64,000 nt of DNA. Source: Theionarchaea archaeon (GTDB taxonomy: Archaea; Methanobacteriota_B; Thermococci; Methanofastidiosales; SZ-28-30). The position numbers were made by a program, and so were the translations under genes. The DNA lies in contig JACVGT010000001.1 in NCBI GenBank assembly GCA_018992685.1, forward strand, positions 1-64,000. Reading direction: 5' to 3'. Under the pieces are notes generated by a model. It saw nothing but the letters and a program-made list of their open reading frames with translations, ran no database searches and had not been told where the DNA came from. Shown here one piece after another: positions 16,909 through 26,662 of this stretch (position 1 is the stretch's first letter; each line of letters opens with the position of its first letter).

Positions 16909-17367
16909 ATGGGATACTCACGAACAATTAATCAGGAAGAAGAATCCAAGATTGCAAGAGTGTGCGGACGGAATCTGAGGATCTCCCCCAAGCACTCTGT
17001 TGAGATAGCCCGGACTATCAAAGGGATGAGGGTTGATCAGGCAAAAGCATATCTGGAGCAAGTCCAGAGGAAAAAAGCAGCAGTCCCTTTCAGACGACAC
17101 AAGAAGAAAGTGGGACACAAGAGTCTATTCAAGTGGTATGCAGGACGTTATCCTGTAAAGGCTTCCAGCCACTTCTACCGGCTTCTAAAAGAAGCAGAAG
17201 CCAATGCTGAGTACAAGGGATTGGACAGCGAACGGTTGAGGATTATCCACGCTTCTGCCTACAAAGGAAGAGTGTATCAAGGATATATTCCCCGTGCCTA
17301 CGGTAGATCAAGTCCTTACAACCATGAAACAACAAACGTAGAACTAATTGTGGAAGAGGTGGGTTAA
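16909..17367 (+). CDS. rpl22: large subunit ribosomal protein uL22
   Basis: 152-residue uL22, which contacts all domains of 23S rRNA and the exit tunnel. Motifs include RNLRISPKHSVEIARTIKGM, VPFRRHKKKVGHK and the hairpin YIPRAYGRSSPYN. Its stop abuts the ATG of rps3. Confidence 0.97.
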   Translation: MGYSRTINQEEESKIARVCGRNLRISPKHSVEIARTIKGMRVDQAKAYLEQVQRKKAAVPFRRHKKKVGHKSLFKWYAGRYPVKASSHFYRLLKEAEANAEYKGLDSERLRIIHASAYKGRVYQGYIPRAYGRSSPYNHETTNVELIVEEVG

Positions 17368-18003
17368 ATGGCAATTGAACGACGATTCATTGAGGAAAAT
17401 GTCAAAAATGCAACGCTAAACGAGTATCTGGCCAGTTCTCTGGACCGTGCTGGATATGGTGGCATGGACCTAAAGCGCAGTCCTTTGGGAACCCGCATCA
17501 TTGTCAGGATTGAGAGACCAGGACTGGTAATCGGCAGGAAGGGAAAAAATATCAAGCGGCTCACTGAGAGGGTTGAGAGTGATTTCGGCATGGAGAACCC
17601 CCAGATTGAAGTAGAGGAAATCGGTAAACCGGAACTGAATGCAAATGTCATGGCGGGGAAGATTGCAGACTCGTTGGTGAAAGGAGTGAACTTCAGACGG
17701 GCAGCATACGGCGCTCTGAGGAGAATGATGGAAGCAGGCGCCAGAGGTGTTGAGATTGTCATTTCAGGAAAGATAACAGGCGGGAGATCCCGGTCAGTAC
17801 GGTTTGCAGATGGATACCTTAAGAAGTGTGGAGCCCCTGCCATTGAACAGGTTTCCCATGGGTATGCAGTAGCCAAGAAGAAGGTAGGAGTCCTGGGCGT
17901 TACCGTACAGATCATGCCTCCCGACGTGGTACTCCCTGACGAGATTGAGTTTATTGAAGAAGAAAATGCAGGAGAAGAATCTGAAGAACAGGAGGAGACA
18001 TAA
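17368..18003 (+). CDS. rps3: small subunit ribosomal protein uS3
   Basis: 211-residue uS3 at the mRNA entry. The N-terminal KH domain is clear (RPGLVIGRKGKNIKRLTERV), followed by the S3 C-terminal domain (GARGVEIVISGKITGGRSRSV). The last 20 residues are almost entirely acidic, as in many archaeal uS3 proteins. Confidence 0.97.
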   Translation: MAIERRFIEENVKNATLNEYLASSLDRAGYGGMDLKRSPLGTRIIVRIERPGLVIGRKGKNIKRLTERVESDFGMENPQIEVEEIGKPELNANVMAGKIADSLVKGVNFRRAAYGALRRMMEAGARGVEIVISGKITGGRSRSVRFADGYLKKCGAPAIEQVSHGYAVAKKKVGVLGVTVQIMPPDVVLPDEIEFIEEENAGEESEEQEET

Positions 18004-18222
18004 GTGGCAATATTGAGAGCAGAAAGTATTCGGGATATGTCCTTTGAGGAAATGAAAGAAAAGAGGCGGGAACTACGAGCAGAATACTCCAAGGAACATG
18101 CGCTCCTGGCCACGGGTACTGCTCCTGAAAATCCGGGAAGGATACGAGCTTTGAGACGCACCATAGCTCGGTTGAATACCTTAATTTACCAGAGGGAGGA
18201 AGAAGAGAGGTTGAATAAATGA
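18004..18222 (+). CDS. rpl29: large subunit ribosomal protein uL29
   Basis: 72-residue helical uL29 with a GTG start directly after the rps3 stop. Typical [20 protein letters not shown] and [15 protein letters not shown]. Overlaps the next gene by four bases (ATGA). Confidence 0.95.
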   Translation: MAILRAESIRDMSFEEMKEKRRELRAEYSKEHALLATGTAPENPGRIRALRRTIARLNTLIYQREEEERLNK

Positions 18223-18527
18223 GTGAGATATGTTCAGTCTGCGGCTTGCCCAAGGAGCTGTGTGTATGCGAAGAGATTGCCATGGAAGAACAGCACATCC
18301 AGATATATACAACACGAAGGCGGTTCGGCAAGCTCATGACGATAATTGACGGGATTAACCGGAAGGACATCGATCTCAAAGACCTGAGCAGTCAGCTCAA
18401 AACTAAATGCGCCTGTGGTGGTACAGTGAAAGACGGGAGAATCGAACTGCAAGGAGACCAGAAAAATAGAGTGTTTGATATTCTGGTCAAGACAGGATAC
18501 AGTGAAGACATGATCGACGTCAGATGA
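18219..18527 (+). CDS. translation initiation factor aIF1 (SUI1 family)
   Basis: 102-residue homologue of eIF1, which checks start-codon selection on the small subunit. The SUI1 fold spans residues 25-100 ([34 protein letters not shown]). A cysteine-rich N-terminus ([15 protein letters not shown]) may bind zinc, a feature of a subset of archaeal aIF1. Overlaps both neighbours by four bases. Confidence 0.95.
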   Translation: MSEICSVCGLPKELCVCEEIAMEEQHIQIYTTRRRFGKLMTIIDGINRKDIDLKDLSSQLKTKCACGGTVKDGRIELQGDQKNRVFDILVKTGYSEDMIDVR

Positions 18528-18754
18528 CCTACAGAACCATGATAATCGGGAAGGAGCTTGAAGTTGTATTCAGTACGAACCCCACAGATCTCCACTGCAG
18601 GGGAACTGTGGTGGATGAAACACAGAACATGATTCAGATCGAGAATGAGAAGCTCAAGTGGCTTATCAAGAAGAATGTGGTTGTCCTGCTGGATGGACGC
18701 ATGATTGACGGAAGAGAACTCATAGGACGACCTGAAGACAGAATGAAAAGGTGA
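18524..18754 (+). CDS. rnp1: RNase P protein component 1 (Rpp29/Pop4-like)
   Basis: 76-residue Sm-like beta-barrel subunit of archaeal RNase P, which matures tRNA 5' ends. Recognisable by [27 protein letters not shown] and [11 protein letters not shown]. It is short even for archaea and lacks flexible tails. Its location between aIF1 and uS17 is the usual one. Confidence 0.92.
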   Translation: MTYRTMIIGKELEVVFSTNPTDLHCRGTVVDETQNMIQIENEKLKWLIKKNVVVLLDGRMIDGRELIGRPEDRMKR

Positions 18755-18758
18755 GAAA

Positions 18759-19049
18759 ATGGCAAAGAAGAAATGCACTGACGCAAATTGCCCTATTCAC
18801 GGGACCCTGAGTACGCGGGGACAAGTACTGGAAGGTGAGGTTGTATCAGACAAGATGCAGTCCACCATCGTGGTACGAAGGGATTACGTCAGGTATGTTC
18901 CCAAGTATGAACGGTACAAGAAATGCAGTTCCCGTATTCCTGCTCACAATCCCCCCTGCATTGCAGCGAAAATTGGAGATACGGTGAGAATAGCTGAATG
19001 CAGACCCTTATCCAAGACCAAGCACTTCGTTGTGACGGAGGTGATGTGA
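18759..19049 (+). CDS. rps17: small subunit ribosomal protein uS17
   Basis: 96-residue archaeal uS17. Cysteines in the N-terminal [10 protein letters not shown] are typical of archaeal/eukaryotic forms, followed by [20 protein letters not shown]. The last base of its stop is the first base of the uL14 ATG. Confidence 0.96.
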   Translation: MAKKKCTDANCPIHGTLSTRGQVLEGEVVSDKMQSTIVVRRDYVRYVPKYERYKKCSSRIPAHNPPCIAAKIGDTVRIAECRPLSKTKHFVVTEVM

Positions 19050-19474
19050 TGGGGAAGAAAGGTGCAGGAGCCACCAGGGGACGGTCCCTGGCCAGACCTA
19101 CGAGGGCTCTCACTACTGGTTCTCGCCTGGTGTGTGCTGATAATACTGGGGCAAAAGAACTGGAAATCGTCTCAGTGAGGGAATACCATGGAGTCCTGAG
19201 AAGATATCCCAAGGCGGGCGTGGGTGACATGGTTATGGCTTCTGTGAAAAAAGGGCGTCCTGACGTCAGGAAGAAAGTGGTCAATGCCGTAATTGTCAGA
19301 CAGAAGAAGGAATACAGACGGGCATCAGGAATCAGAATAAAATTCGAAGACAATGCAGCCGTCATTACTGGAGAAGATGGGGTCCCCACGGGTACAGAAA
19401 TCAGGGGCCCAGTAGCAAAAGAAGCTGTGGAAAAGTGGGTCAGACTTTCCAGTGCAGCAAATATCGTGGTGTAA
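19049..19474 (+). CDS. rpl14: large subunit ribosomal protein uL14
   Basis: 141-residue uL14. I start at the ATG at 19049 because GGAGGTGATGTG precedes it and the family begins there. The frame is open further up but overlaps rps17. Conserved [20 protein letters not shown] and [11 protein letters not shown] are present. Confidence 0.96.
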   Translation: MGKKGAGATRGRSLARPTRALTTGSRLVCADNTGAKELEIVSVREYHGVLRRYPKAGVGDMVMASVKKGRPDVRKKVVNAVIVRQKKEYRRASGIRIKFEDNAAVITGEDGVPTGTEIRGPVAKEAVEKWVRLSSAANIVV

Positions 19475-19477
19475 CCT

Positions 19478-19870
19478 ATGAACAGGAAAACGCAACCCAA
19501 GCCGAGCTACAGGATAAAGTCCAAGCATCCCCGGAGGCAGAGAAAAGTATTATATACTGCCCCTGCGCACAGAAGACGCAGAATGATGACCGCACCTCTC
19601 TCTAAGGATCTCCAGAACCGATATGGTGTAAAAAGGCTTCCAGTTAAACTCAAAGACAAGGTGCTGGTGGCTCGCGGGGATTTTGCCTACACCGAGGGAG
19701 AAGTCGTCGAGGTAGATTTGAAAAGAATGCGTATTCACATCGATGGAGTCACCATTGAAAAAGCAGATGGGACTGAACGCTACTACGCCGTACACCCCTC
19801 AAAGGTAGTCATTACTGATCTCAATTTGAAAGATGACAGGCGTTCCAGGATCATAGAGAGAAAGGTGTAA
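19478..19870 (+). CDS. rpl24: large subunit ribosomal protein uL24
   Basis: 130-residue archaeal uL24 with a KOW motif (KDKVLVARGDFAYTEGEVVEVD) that binds 23S rRNA, plus the basic N-terminus RKVLYTAPAHRRRRMM. Three bases after rpl14. Confidence 0.96.
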   Translation: MNRKTQPKPSYRIKSKHPRRQRKVLYTAPAHRRRRMMTAPLSKDLQNRYGVKRLPVKLKDKVLVARGDFAYTEGEVVEVDLKRMRIHIDGVTIEKADGTERYYAVHPSKVVITDLNLKDDRRSRIIERKV

Positions 19871-19872
19871 CC

Positions 19873-20571
19873 ATGGCGAGAAAAGGACAGAAGAAAGGAT
19901 TGAAGAGAACAAAAGCTCCCAGAGGATGGCCCATTGCCAGAAAGAGGATGAAGTGGACCATCAACCCTCACTCGGGTCCTCACAACAGAGAAGCACTCCC
20001 CCTGGCATTTATCCTCAGAGATTATCTTGGGTATGCTCGTACACTGAGAGAATCAAAGCGCATTCTCAATGAACGTAGAGTGAAAATAAATGGTAAAGTG
20101 AGAACAGACTTTAAGTTCCCGGTGGGGATTCTGGATGTTGTGGAAATACCCTTGACCAACGAGTGCTACAGGGTGCTTCCCAACCAGAAAGGAGCCTTTA
20201 TTCTGCACCCGATAACGGGTGAAGAACGGCACATGAGACTCTTGAAGATTACCGGGAAAAGGCTGGGGAAAAGCCAGAAAATCCAGCTGGGATTCCACGA
20301 TGGCACGTCTCTGCATGTAGACAGGAAGGAGTATGCTACCTTCGGAACACTGCTCTACGATTTCGAATCACAGAGTATTGCTGAGTATTTCCCCTTTGCC
20401 ACAGGCAGTTATGCTATGATAACTGCTGGAAGGAACGTTTCCAGAACAGGAAAGATCACATCGGTGCGAGACAAACTGGTGGAAATCCAGGGAGAAGAAG
20501 TGTTCAGAACGCTGAGAGACTATATTTTCGTTCTGGGTACAAAACAGAGTGCCATATCACTGGGTGATTAA
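19873..20571 (+). CDS. rps4e: small subunit ribosomal protein eS4
   Basis: 232-residue archaeal/eukaryotic eS4 with an S4-like RNA-binding region (LREILRDYLGYARTLRESKR pattern near residues 45-65), a central domain and a C-terminal KOW-like segment (GRNVSRTGKITSV). Absent from bacteria, so it supports archaeal origin. Confidence 0.96.
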   Translation: MARKGQKKGLKRTKAPRGWPIARKRMKWTINPHSGPHNREALPLAFILRDYLGYARTLRESKRILNERRVKINGKVRTDFKFPVGILDVVEIPLTNECYRVLPNQKGAFILHPITGEERHMRLLKITGKRLGKSQKIQLGFHDGTSLHVDRKEYATFGTLLYDFESQSIAEYFPFATGSYAMITAGRNVSRTGKITSVRDKLVEIQGEEVFRTLRDYIFVLGTKQSAISLGD

Positions 20572-21078
20572 ATGAACATCATGCGCAGGCCGAGAATCGG
20601 GAAAGTCGTTGTTAATATGGGACTGGGGGAATCCGGAGAGTTACTGGAGAAGGCAGAGAAGCTCCTTCAGCAGCTCACTGACCAGGCCCCGGTACGGACG
20701 AAGGCAAAGATCACCAACAGAGACTTTGGGATCAGGAAAGGAGAACCCATTGGGGTGAAGGTGACCTTGCGCAGTGCGAAGGCAGATTCTTTTCTGAAAA
20801 GAGCCTTGGAGGCCAAGGAGAAGACTCTGGCTGCGCGAAATTTTGATGATAAGGGGAACTTCGCTTTTGGGATTGGGGAACACATTGATCTCCCCGGTGT
20901 GAGATATGATCCATCCGTGGGTATTTTCGGGATGGACGTTGCTGTAACCTTGGAGAGATCCGGGTTCAGGATAAAGAAGAGGAAAATCCAGAAGAAACCC
21001 ATTCATCATCGCGATTATGTGACCATAGATGAAGCCAAGGAGTTTGTTATGGAGAACTTCGGGGTGAGAATTGTATGA
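20572..21078 (+). CDS. rpl5: large subunit ribosomal protein uL5
   Basis: 168-residue uL5, which binds 5S rRNA and the P-site tRNA. Features include [33 protein letters not shown] and [15 protein letters not shown]. Ends in a four-base overlap with rps14. Confidence 0.97.
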   Translation: MNIMRRPRIGKVVVNMGLGESGELLEKAEKLLQQLTDQAPVRTKAKITNRDFGIRKGEPIGVKVTLRSAKADSFLKRALEAKEKTLAARNFDDKGNFAFGIGEHIDLPGVRYDPSVGIFGMDVAVTLERSGFRIKKRKIQKKPIHHRDYVTIDEAKEFVMENFGVRIV

Positions 21079-21215
21079 AGAAATTCGGAAAAGGCAGCAG
21101 AACGTGTAGACGGTGCGGGAGCCATGGGCCAGTCATCAGGGCCTACGGATTGAATATTTGCAGACAATGCTTTAGAGAATTTGCTCCCAAGATCGGATTC
21201 AAGAAATATTCATAG
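21075..21215 (+). CDS. rps14: small subunit ribosomal protein uS14, zinc form
   Basis: 46-residue uS14. The zinc knuckle is complete, CRRCGSHG and ICRQCFRE, and the end [13 protein letters not shown] is typical. The ATG overlaps the rpl5 stop (ATGA). Confidence 0.96.
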   Translation: MKKFGKGSRTCRRCGSHGPVIRAYGLNICRQCFREFAPKIGFKKYS

Positions 21216-21223
21216 GTGATATC

Positions 21224-21610
21224 ATGCTCAACGATCCCCTATCCAATACCCTGTCCAACATCAATATCCACGAAAAAGCTCGGAAGCGGTACTGCGTTGT
21301 TCCCTATTCCAAGACCATAGGGAATGTCCTGCGGGTTATGCAGAAGCACAACTACATTGGAACATTCGAGTACATCGACGACCCACAGAATGGAAAATTC
21401 AAGGCAGAACTTCTTGGGAACGTCAACAGGTGCGGGGTTATTAAGCCCAGGCATGCAGCCAAATGGAACGAGTTTGAGAAATGGGAGAGGCGGTATCTCC
21501 CTGCCAAGGGATTCGGCATCCTCATTGTGTCAACACCCAAAGGTGTCATGGACCACCTGGAAGCTGAATCGCGAGAGACGGGGGGGCGCCTGCTGGCATA
21601 CGTGTACTAG
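21224..21610 (+). CDS. rps8: small subunit ribosomal protein uS8
   Basis: 128-residue uS8, an early 16S rRNA binder. N-terminus DPLSNTLSNINIHEKARKR and C-terminal FGILIVSTPKGVMDHLEA. RBS GGTGATATC before the ATG. Confidence 0.96.
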   Translation: MLNDPLSNTLSNINIHEKARKRYCVVPYSKTIGNVLRVMQKHNYIGTFEYIDDPQNGKFKAELLGNVNRCGVIKPRHAAKWNEFEKWERRYLPAKGFGILIVSTPKGVMDHLEAESRETGGRLLAYVY

Positions 21611-21618
21611 GTGATAGC

Positions 21619-22155
21619 ATGGAAGAAAAAGAAGTCCTCATACCAGATGGAGTCACCGTGGAACTTGAGGGAAAAACCCTCACTGTGAAAGGAAAAAAAG
21701 GCACACTGACCAGGACCTTCAAGGTACCCTCAGCAGCCATCCGCATAGACAGCGGGAGAATCGTGGTGTCCACACCTTCCAGCAGAAAGAATGATGTGGC
21801 GGCACTGGGTACCATTGCATCTCATGCCTCCAACATGTTGCATGGGGTACAGGAAGGGTTTGAATACAAGTTGAAAATCTTCTATGCTCACTTCCCCATG
21901 AATGTCTCTGTCACCGGGAACAGGATTAAGATAGACAATTTTCTGGGTGAGAAGTATCCCCGCTATGCAGACATTATGGGGGATGCTGAGGTCAAAATAC
22001 AGGCAGATGCAATTACTGTTACTGGCGTCAGCAAAGAAAACGTTGGTCAGACAGCAGCCAACTTGGAACAGGCCACCCGGGTAAGGCACAGGGATCCACG
22101 GGTATTTCAGGATGGTATCTACCTCATTGAAAGAGACGGGGTGAAACTGAAATGA
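21619..22155 (+). CDS. rpl6: large subunit ribosomal protein uL6
   Basis: 178-residue uL6 near the elongation-factor binding site. Contains IPDGVTVELEGKTLTVKGKKG in the first of two similar domains and FLGEKYPRYADIMG, QATRVRHRDPRVFQDG in the second. RBS GGTGATAGC. Overlaps eL32 by four bases. Confidence 0.96.
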   Translation: MEEKEVLIPDGVTVELEGKTLTVKGKKGTLTRTFKVPSAAIRIDSGRIVVSTPSSRKNDVAALGTIASHASNMLHGVQEGFEYKLKIFYAHFPMNVSVTGNRIKIDNFLGEKYPRYADIMGDAEVKIQADAITVTGVSKENVGQTAANLEQATRVRHRDPRVFQDGIYLIERDGVKLK

Positions 22156-22778
22156 AGGACAAGAATCGCTTATTGCGGCTGCGACGAAATATGAAGCGGA
22201 AGAGACCTGCGTTTCTGCATCAGGAGCACTGGAAGCTGAATCGGTTCAAGAAAGCTTCTTGGAGAAAACCCAGAGGGAAGAGAAGCAAGATGAGGGCCAA
22301 AGAACGAGCCAAGCCATTCTTGGTTACAGTGGGATACAGGAGCCCGAAGGCAATTCGAGGATGGCATCCTCGCGGAGCGCCAGAAATTACTGTTCACTCG
22401 CTCCAGGACATCGAGCGCCTGCCAGAGGAGAACCAGGCAGCAGAGGCAGCTCAACGTTCCAAGAGAAAACCAAAAGGAAAGTCTCAGTCAGGTCAGAAGT
22501 CCGGGAGAAAAGTCCAACCATCCTACGTTCTCCGGATTGGTTCTGGAGTGGGAAGTCGCAAGAAACTGGACCTTTTGAGAGCAGCCCAGGAAAAGAACCT
22601 GTACGTTGTAAATCCCAGGGTGAAGGCTGCAAAGATCTCATCTCTTGAAGAGCTTGAATCCCTTCTCCCGGTGAGAGATTTTATTGAATCATGGTACATA
22701 TCTGACAAGCTCACTGAAGATGAACGGGACGAGGTACTGGAACGTGCAGAAGAAGTGGGAGTCGAGGTGGTTGAATGA
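22152..22778 (+). CDS. rpl32e: large subunit ribosomal protein eL32, with insertion and C-terminal extension
   Basis: 208 residues. The eL32 core is clear (NRFKKASWRKPRGKRSKMR, then VGYRSPKAIRGWHPRGA). The family core is usually about 130 residues. Here a lysine/serine-rich insert (about residues 98-125) splits it and an acidic tail of about 50 residues (SLEELESLLPVRDF onward, ending EVGVEVVE) follows. Extended eL32 forms are known in archaea. The role of the tail is unknown. Confidence 0.92.
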   Translation: MKDKNRLLRLRRNMKRKRPAFLHQEHWKLNRFKKASWRKPRGKRSKMRAKERAKPFLVTVGYRSPKAIRGWHPRGAPEITVHSLQDIERLPEENQAAEAAQRSKRKPKGKSQSGQKSGRKVQPSYVLRIGSGVGSRKKLDLLRAAQEKNLYVVNPRVKAAKISSLEELESLLPVRDFIESWYISDKLTEDERDEVLERAEEVGVEVVE

Positions 22779-23230
22779 ATCTCAGTGTTCAGAAACGAAT
22801 CGCATCAGATGTGATGGACTGTGGAATTAACCGGGTATGGCTGGATACAGAAAGAACAGAAGAGATTTCCATGGCTATTACGCGGGAAGACATCAGGAAG
22901 CTGGTTCACAGGGGACTCATCAAGAAGAAACCTGAGCAAGCGAATTCCCGTGTGAGAGCGAGAAAGAGAACTCTCCAGAGAAAGAAAGGCCGAAGAAAGG
23001 GCCAGGGAACAAGAAAAGGCACTTTGAACGCACGGAATCCCCGGAAAAACCGATGGATGCAGAGAATCAGACCCTTGAGACGTGAACTGAAAACCATGAG
23101 AGACACGCGTTACATCGAGCGGAACATCTACCGCAGGTTGTACCGGATGGCCAAAGGTGGAGCCTTCAGGAGTGTGGCCCACCTGCGCACATATGTTGAA
23201 GAACACAGTCTTATAAGGAAGAGGCGATAA
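22775..23230 (+). CDS. rpl19e: large subunit ribosomal protein eL19
   Basis: 151-residue basic protein with [21 protein letters not shown] at the start, a long basic helix ([20 protein letters not shown]) and the [18 protein letters not shown] segment. Archaeal/eukaryotic only. Four-base overlap with eL32. Confidence 0.96.
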   Translation: MNLSVQKRIASDVMDCGINRVWLDTERTEEISMAITREDIRKLVHRGLIKKKPEQANSRVRARKRTLQRKKGRRKGQGTRKGTLNARNPRKNRWMQRIRPLRRELKTMRDTRYIERNIYRRLYRMAKGGAFRSVAHLRTYVEEHSLIRKRR

Positions 23231-23232
23231 TC

Positions 23233-23733
23233 ATGGCTCATGGACCCCGTTACCGAGTAGCATCCAGAAGGAGACGAGAAGGAAAGACAGATTATCACCA
23301 GCGAATCACCATGGTACAATCAGGGTGGGACAGGCTCGTGGTGAGAAAGTCACTGAAGCATGTGACTGTTCAGGTTGTCAGGGCAGAAACTCAGGGTGAC
23401 AAAACACTGGCCTGTGCGCATTCTGGTGAACTCAAGAGCTTTGGATGGAACCTGGCCACCTCAAACATACCTGCAGCATATCTGACAGGGTACCTGTGTG
23501 GAGTTCGCGCCCTCAAGCACGGGATTGACAAGGCAGTTCTGGACATTGGTGTCAACCGGATTGTTCCCGGGTCCCGACTGTTTGCAGCCCTCAAGGGAGC
23601 TGCTGATGCAGGACTCGATATTCCCTACGGCGAGTCAATACTCCCGTCTGAAGACAGGACCAAGGGGGTTCACATCAAAGCTGAAGATGCAGTGGATGTA
23701 GTACTCAAGAACCTGAAGGAGGCGGCAGCATGA
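23233..23733 (+). CDS. rpl18: large subunit ribosomal protein uL18
   Basis: 166-residue archaeal uL18, a 5S rRNA binder. Typical [21 protein letters not shown] and the C-terminal [16 protein letters not shown]. Four-base overlap with rps5. Confidence 0.96.
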   Translation: MAHGPRYRVASRRRREGKTDYHQRITMVQSGWDRLVVRKSLKHVTVQVVRAETQGDKTLACAHSGELKSFGWNLATSNIPAAYLTGYLCGVRALKHGIDKAVLDIGVNRIVPGSRLFAALKGAADAGLDIPYGESILPSEDRTKGVHIKAEDAVDVVLKNLKEAAA

Positions 23734-24383
23734 ATGAATGGATTCCTCAGACCGAGCTGGGAAAGAAAGTCAAAGAAGGATCTGTAACCAGCATGTCCGA
23801 TGTATTACGCTCATCAAATAGGATCATGGAAATAGGCATCATCGATGCCTTGATGCCAGAGTTGAATGAAAAGGATTATCAGGAAGTGCTCAATGTAAAC
23901 ATGGTGCAGAGAATGACTGACTCAGGGAGGAGGGTCAAGTTCTCTGTAGTGGCCGTGGTGGGAAACAAGAATGGCTTTGTGGGGCTGGGAGAGGCAAAGG
24001 CGGGAGAAGTGGGTCCTGCCATACGGAAAGCCCTTGATAATGCCAAGATTAACCTTATTGAGGTGCGACGAGGCTGTGGGAGCTGGGAATGTGCCTGCGG
24101 GAGGCATCATTCTGTCCCCTTTAAAGTGACAGGGAAGTCTTCCAGTGTGCATGTGATCCTCAAACCAGCACCCAGAGGACTGGGACTGGCTATTGGAGAC
24201 GTCGGAAAGAAAATACTCACACTGGCAGGCGTCCGGGATGTATGGTCCTTCACAGCGGGTCAGACCCAGACAACGGTGAACTTCGCCAAGGCAGTGTTTG
24301 GTGCATTGAAGCAGACAACGACTACCAGTGTGCAGGAAGGAGCGGCCCGGCAGATTGGAGTGGTCACCGGGAAGGTGGAATAA
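23730..24383 (+). CDS. rps5: small subunit ribosomal protein uS5
   Basis: 217-residue uS5, which lies at the decoding site. Contains [20 protein letters not shown] and the archaeal [19 protein letters not shown] cysteine/histidine stretch. The last base of its stop codon is the first base of the uL30 ATG. Confidence 0.96.
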   Translation: MNEWIPQTELGKKVKEGSVTSMSDVLRSSNRIMEIGIIDALMPELNEKDYQEVLNVNMVQRMTDSGRRVKFSVVAVVGNKNGFVGLGEAKAGEVGPAIRKALDNAKINLIEVRRGCGSWECACGRHHSVPFKVTGKSSSVHVILKPAPRGLGLAIGDVGKKILTLAGVRDVWSFTAGQTQTTVNFAKAVFGALKQTTTTSVQEGAARQIGVVTGKVE

Positions 24384-24844
24384 TGAACAGGATAATCGTG
24401 GTGGCGGTTCGAAGCACATCAACAGTGAGGAAGGATATCAAAGATACCCTCAAAATGCTTAATCTGACCAGGATAAACCATGCTGTTCTTGTAGATGACA
24501 GGCCTGGCTTTCTGGGCATGCTGAACAAGGCTAAAGACTACGTAACCTATGGGGAGATCGAACAACCTGTTCTGGAAGCCCTGCTTTCCAAGTGGGCCAG
24601 ACTTCCTGGAGATGAAAAGGTAACAGAGCAGTATGTAGAGGAGACAGTAGGTCAGACCATTTCGGAGTTCGCTGCAAGTGTCATGAGGTTTGAAAAAGAG
24701 CTGGATGAGCTGGGGACCAAGCCGCTGTTCAGGCTGCACCCTCCCCGAAAAGGATATAAAGACATCAAGCGTGCCTTCTCTCAGGGAGGTTCTGTGGGAT
24801 ACAGGGGCCCAGCCATCAATGACCTGGTAAGACGGATGATCTAA
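24383..24844 (+). CDS. rpl30: large subunit ribosomal protein uL30
   Basis: 153-residue archaeal uL30. I start at the ATG at 24383, as the family begins IIVVAVRSTSTVRKDIKDTL. The longer open frame upstream lies inside rps5. Contains LVDDRPGFLGMLNKAKDYVTYG and a C-terminal extension typical of archaea. Confidence 0.96.
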   Translation: MNRIIVVAVRSTSTVRKDIKDTLKMLNLTRINHAVLVDDRPGFLGMLNKAKDYVTYGEIEQPVLEALLSKWARLPGDEKVTEQYVEETVGQTISEFAASVMRFEKELDELGTKPLFRLHPPRKGYKDIKRAFSQGGSVGYRGPAINDLVRRMI

Positions 24845-24854
24845 AGGTGATTGC

Positions 24855-25304
24855 GTGAGAAGAAAACGAAAGAAGATCAGGACCATGAGAGGTTCCCGGA
24901 CCTGTGGAGGCGGCAACGCCAAGAAGAGGCGGGGAGCCGGAAACAGAGGAGGCAGAGGACTGGCAGGTGGTGGAAAGAACAAGAAGACGAAATACGATTG
25001 GGTCAGACAGAATTTTCCGAATCACCTGGGCAGGAGAGGGTTCAAGCGTCCCTCAGCCGTCCTGGTCAGAGAAGAAACTATCAGCGTGCAGGAGCTGGAT
25101 CAGAACGTTGAGTACTACCTTCAGAAGGGACTGGCCCAGAAGAAGAAAGGCAGTATTTCAATCGATGTGAAAGCTCTAGGAGTGACCAAGGTTTTGGGAG
25201 GAGGGAGAGTGACCCAGAAGTTGGATATCACAGCGTCCAAGTTCTCAAAGTCTGCTATTCAGAAGATAGAGGAAAAGGGAGGAGTGTGCAATGTCACTGG
25301 CTGA
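24855..25304 (+). CDS. rpl15: large subunit ribosomal protein uL15
   Basis: 149-residue uL15 starting with GTG after AAGGTGATTGC. The glycine/arginine-rich N-terminus (RTCGGGNAKKRRGAGNRGG) is typical. It overlaps secY by 14 bases if secY starts at its first ATG. Confidence 0.95.
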   Translation: MRRKRKKIRTMRGSRTCGGGNAKKRRGAGNRGGRGLAGGGKNKKTKYDWVRQNFPNHLGRRGFKRPSAVLVREETISVQELDQNVEYYLQKGLAQKKKGSISIDVKALGVTKVLGGGRVTQKLDITASKFSKSAIQKIEEKGGVCNVTG

Positions 25305-26658
25305 AAGATTAATGCCCGTGTTTCACGTGCTCCCAGAGGTGAGTATTCCCAAAAGACATATTCCATTTAAAGAGAAGGTCACCTGGTCAGCAGTCATCTT
25401 GATAATTTACTTTGTTCTGGGGGAAATTCCTCTGTACGGCATGACAGGAACCTCGCAGGATTATTTTGGCTATTTCAAAGCAGTGCTGGCCAGCGAGCAG
25501 GGTACCCTTATCACGCTGGGTATCGGTCCTGTGGTGATGGCTGGTATTTTCATGCAGCTGTTCCAGGGAGCAGAAATTTTTAAGTTCGATCTGACTACGC
25601 ATGAAGGCAAAACTGTATTCCAGGGCCTTCAGAAAATTCTGGCTATCTTCCTCTGTTTCTTCGAATCCTTCATGTTTGTATGGGGAGGAGCCTTTGGAAG
25701 GCCGGGAACGAATGTCATGATTTTCCTCATGCTGCAGATGGCAGCGGGTGCATTTCTTGTCCTTCTCATGGATGAAGTCGTCACCAAGTGGGGATTTGGT
25801 TCTGGAATCTCCCTGTTCATTGCGGGGGGTGTTGCCAAGGACATTATCTGGAGAACGTTCAGCTTTCTGGAAGTTGAAGAATATCCTGGACAGTGGATAG
25901 GAGCTATTCCCCAGTTTGTGCGGTCAGTGATTGCAGGAACACCCACCTGGACCAGGCAGGGTCTCCCTGACATGCTGCAGGTGTCGTTCACAATTCTCAT
26001 ATTCCTGGTGGTAGTATATGCTGAATCCATGCGAGTGGAGATACCTCTCTCATATGGCAAATACAAGGGAGTGAGGGGGAGATACCCCATCAGGTTCATC
26101 TATGCCAGTGTTATCCCTGTGATTCTCACATCTGCCATGATTGGATCAGCAAACCTGGTAGCCCGCCTGCTGAACACTCGATTTGGATGGGAGTTTCTAG
26201 GGACCTTTGAAGGGTCTCAGGCAACCGGTGGGCTCATGTACTATCTGTCGCCCCCTGTGGGGCTGGACCAGGTAGCCAGTGAACCGATTCGTGCTCTTGT
26301 GTACCTCTTGATCATGGTTGGTGGGTGCATTCTGTTCGCTACCATGTGGATTGAACTGACCAACATGGGGCCGAGATCAGTAGCTGAACGGCTGCAGCAG
26401 TCAGGTATGCAGATTCCCGGCTTCAGGAGAGATCCCAGAGTTGTGGAGAAGGTACTCAATCGGTACATACCCAAGGTGACTATCATGGGAGGGGCCACAA
26501 TTGGACTTCTGGCCGCCTTTGCCACCTTCACAAATGCACTGGGAACGGGGACAGGTATATTACTGACGGTGGGTATTGTATACAGAATGTATGAAGACTT
26601 GATGAGGGAGCAGATGTCTGAGATGTTCCCCGCATTGAGGAGCTTCCTAGGAGAGTGA
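25291..26658 (+). CDS. secY: protein translocase channel subunit SecY
   Basis: 455-residue Sec61-alpha/SecY, the protein-conducting channel. Ten membrane spans are expected and are visible as hydrophobic blocks. Motifs include the plug-proximal TLITLGIGPVVMAGIFMQ, GFGSGISLFIAGGV and GMQIPGFRRDPRV near the C-terminus. A later ATG at 25312 is an alternative start. Downstream comes an EMC3-like insertase, so two membrane-insertion genes sit together with the ribosomal genes. Confidence 0.96.
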   Translation: MSLAERLMPVFHVLPEVSIPKRHIPFKEKVTWSAVILIIYFVLGEIPLYGMTGTSQDYFGYFKAVLASEQGTLITLGIGPVVMAGIFMQLFQGAEIFKFDLTTHEGKTVFQGLQKILAIFLCFFESFMFVWGGAFGRPGTNVMIFLMLQMAAGAFLVLLMDEVVTKWGFGSGISLFIAGGVAKDIIWRTFSFLEVEEYPGQWIGAIPQFVRSVIAGTPTWTRQGLPDMLQVSFTILIFLVVVYAESMRVEIPLSYGKYKGVRGRYPIRFIYASVIPVILTSAMIGSANLVARLLNTRFGWEFLGTFEGSQATGGLMYYLSPPVGLDQVASEPIRALVYLLIMVGGCILFATMWIELTNMGPRSVAERLQQSGMQIPGFRRDPRVVEKVLNRYIPKVTIMGGATIGLLAAFATFTNALGTGTGILLTVGIVYRMYEDLMREQMSEMFPALRSFLGE

Positions 26659-26662
26659 TAGA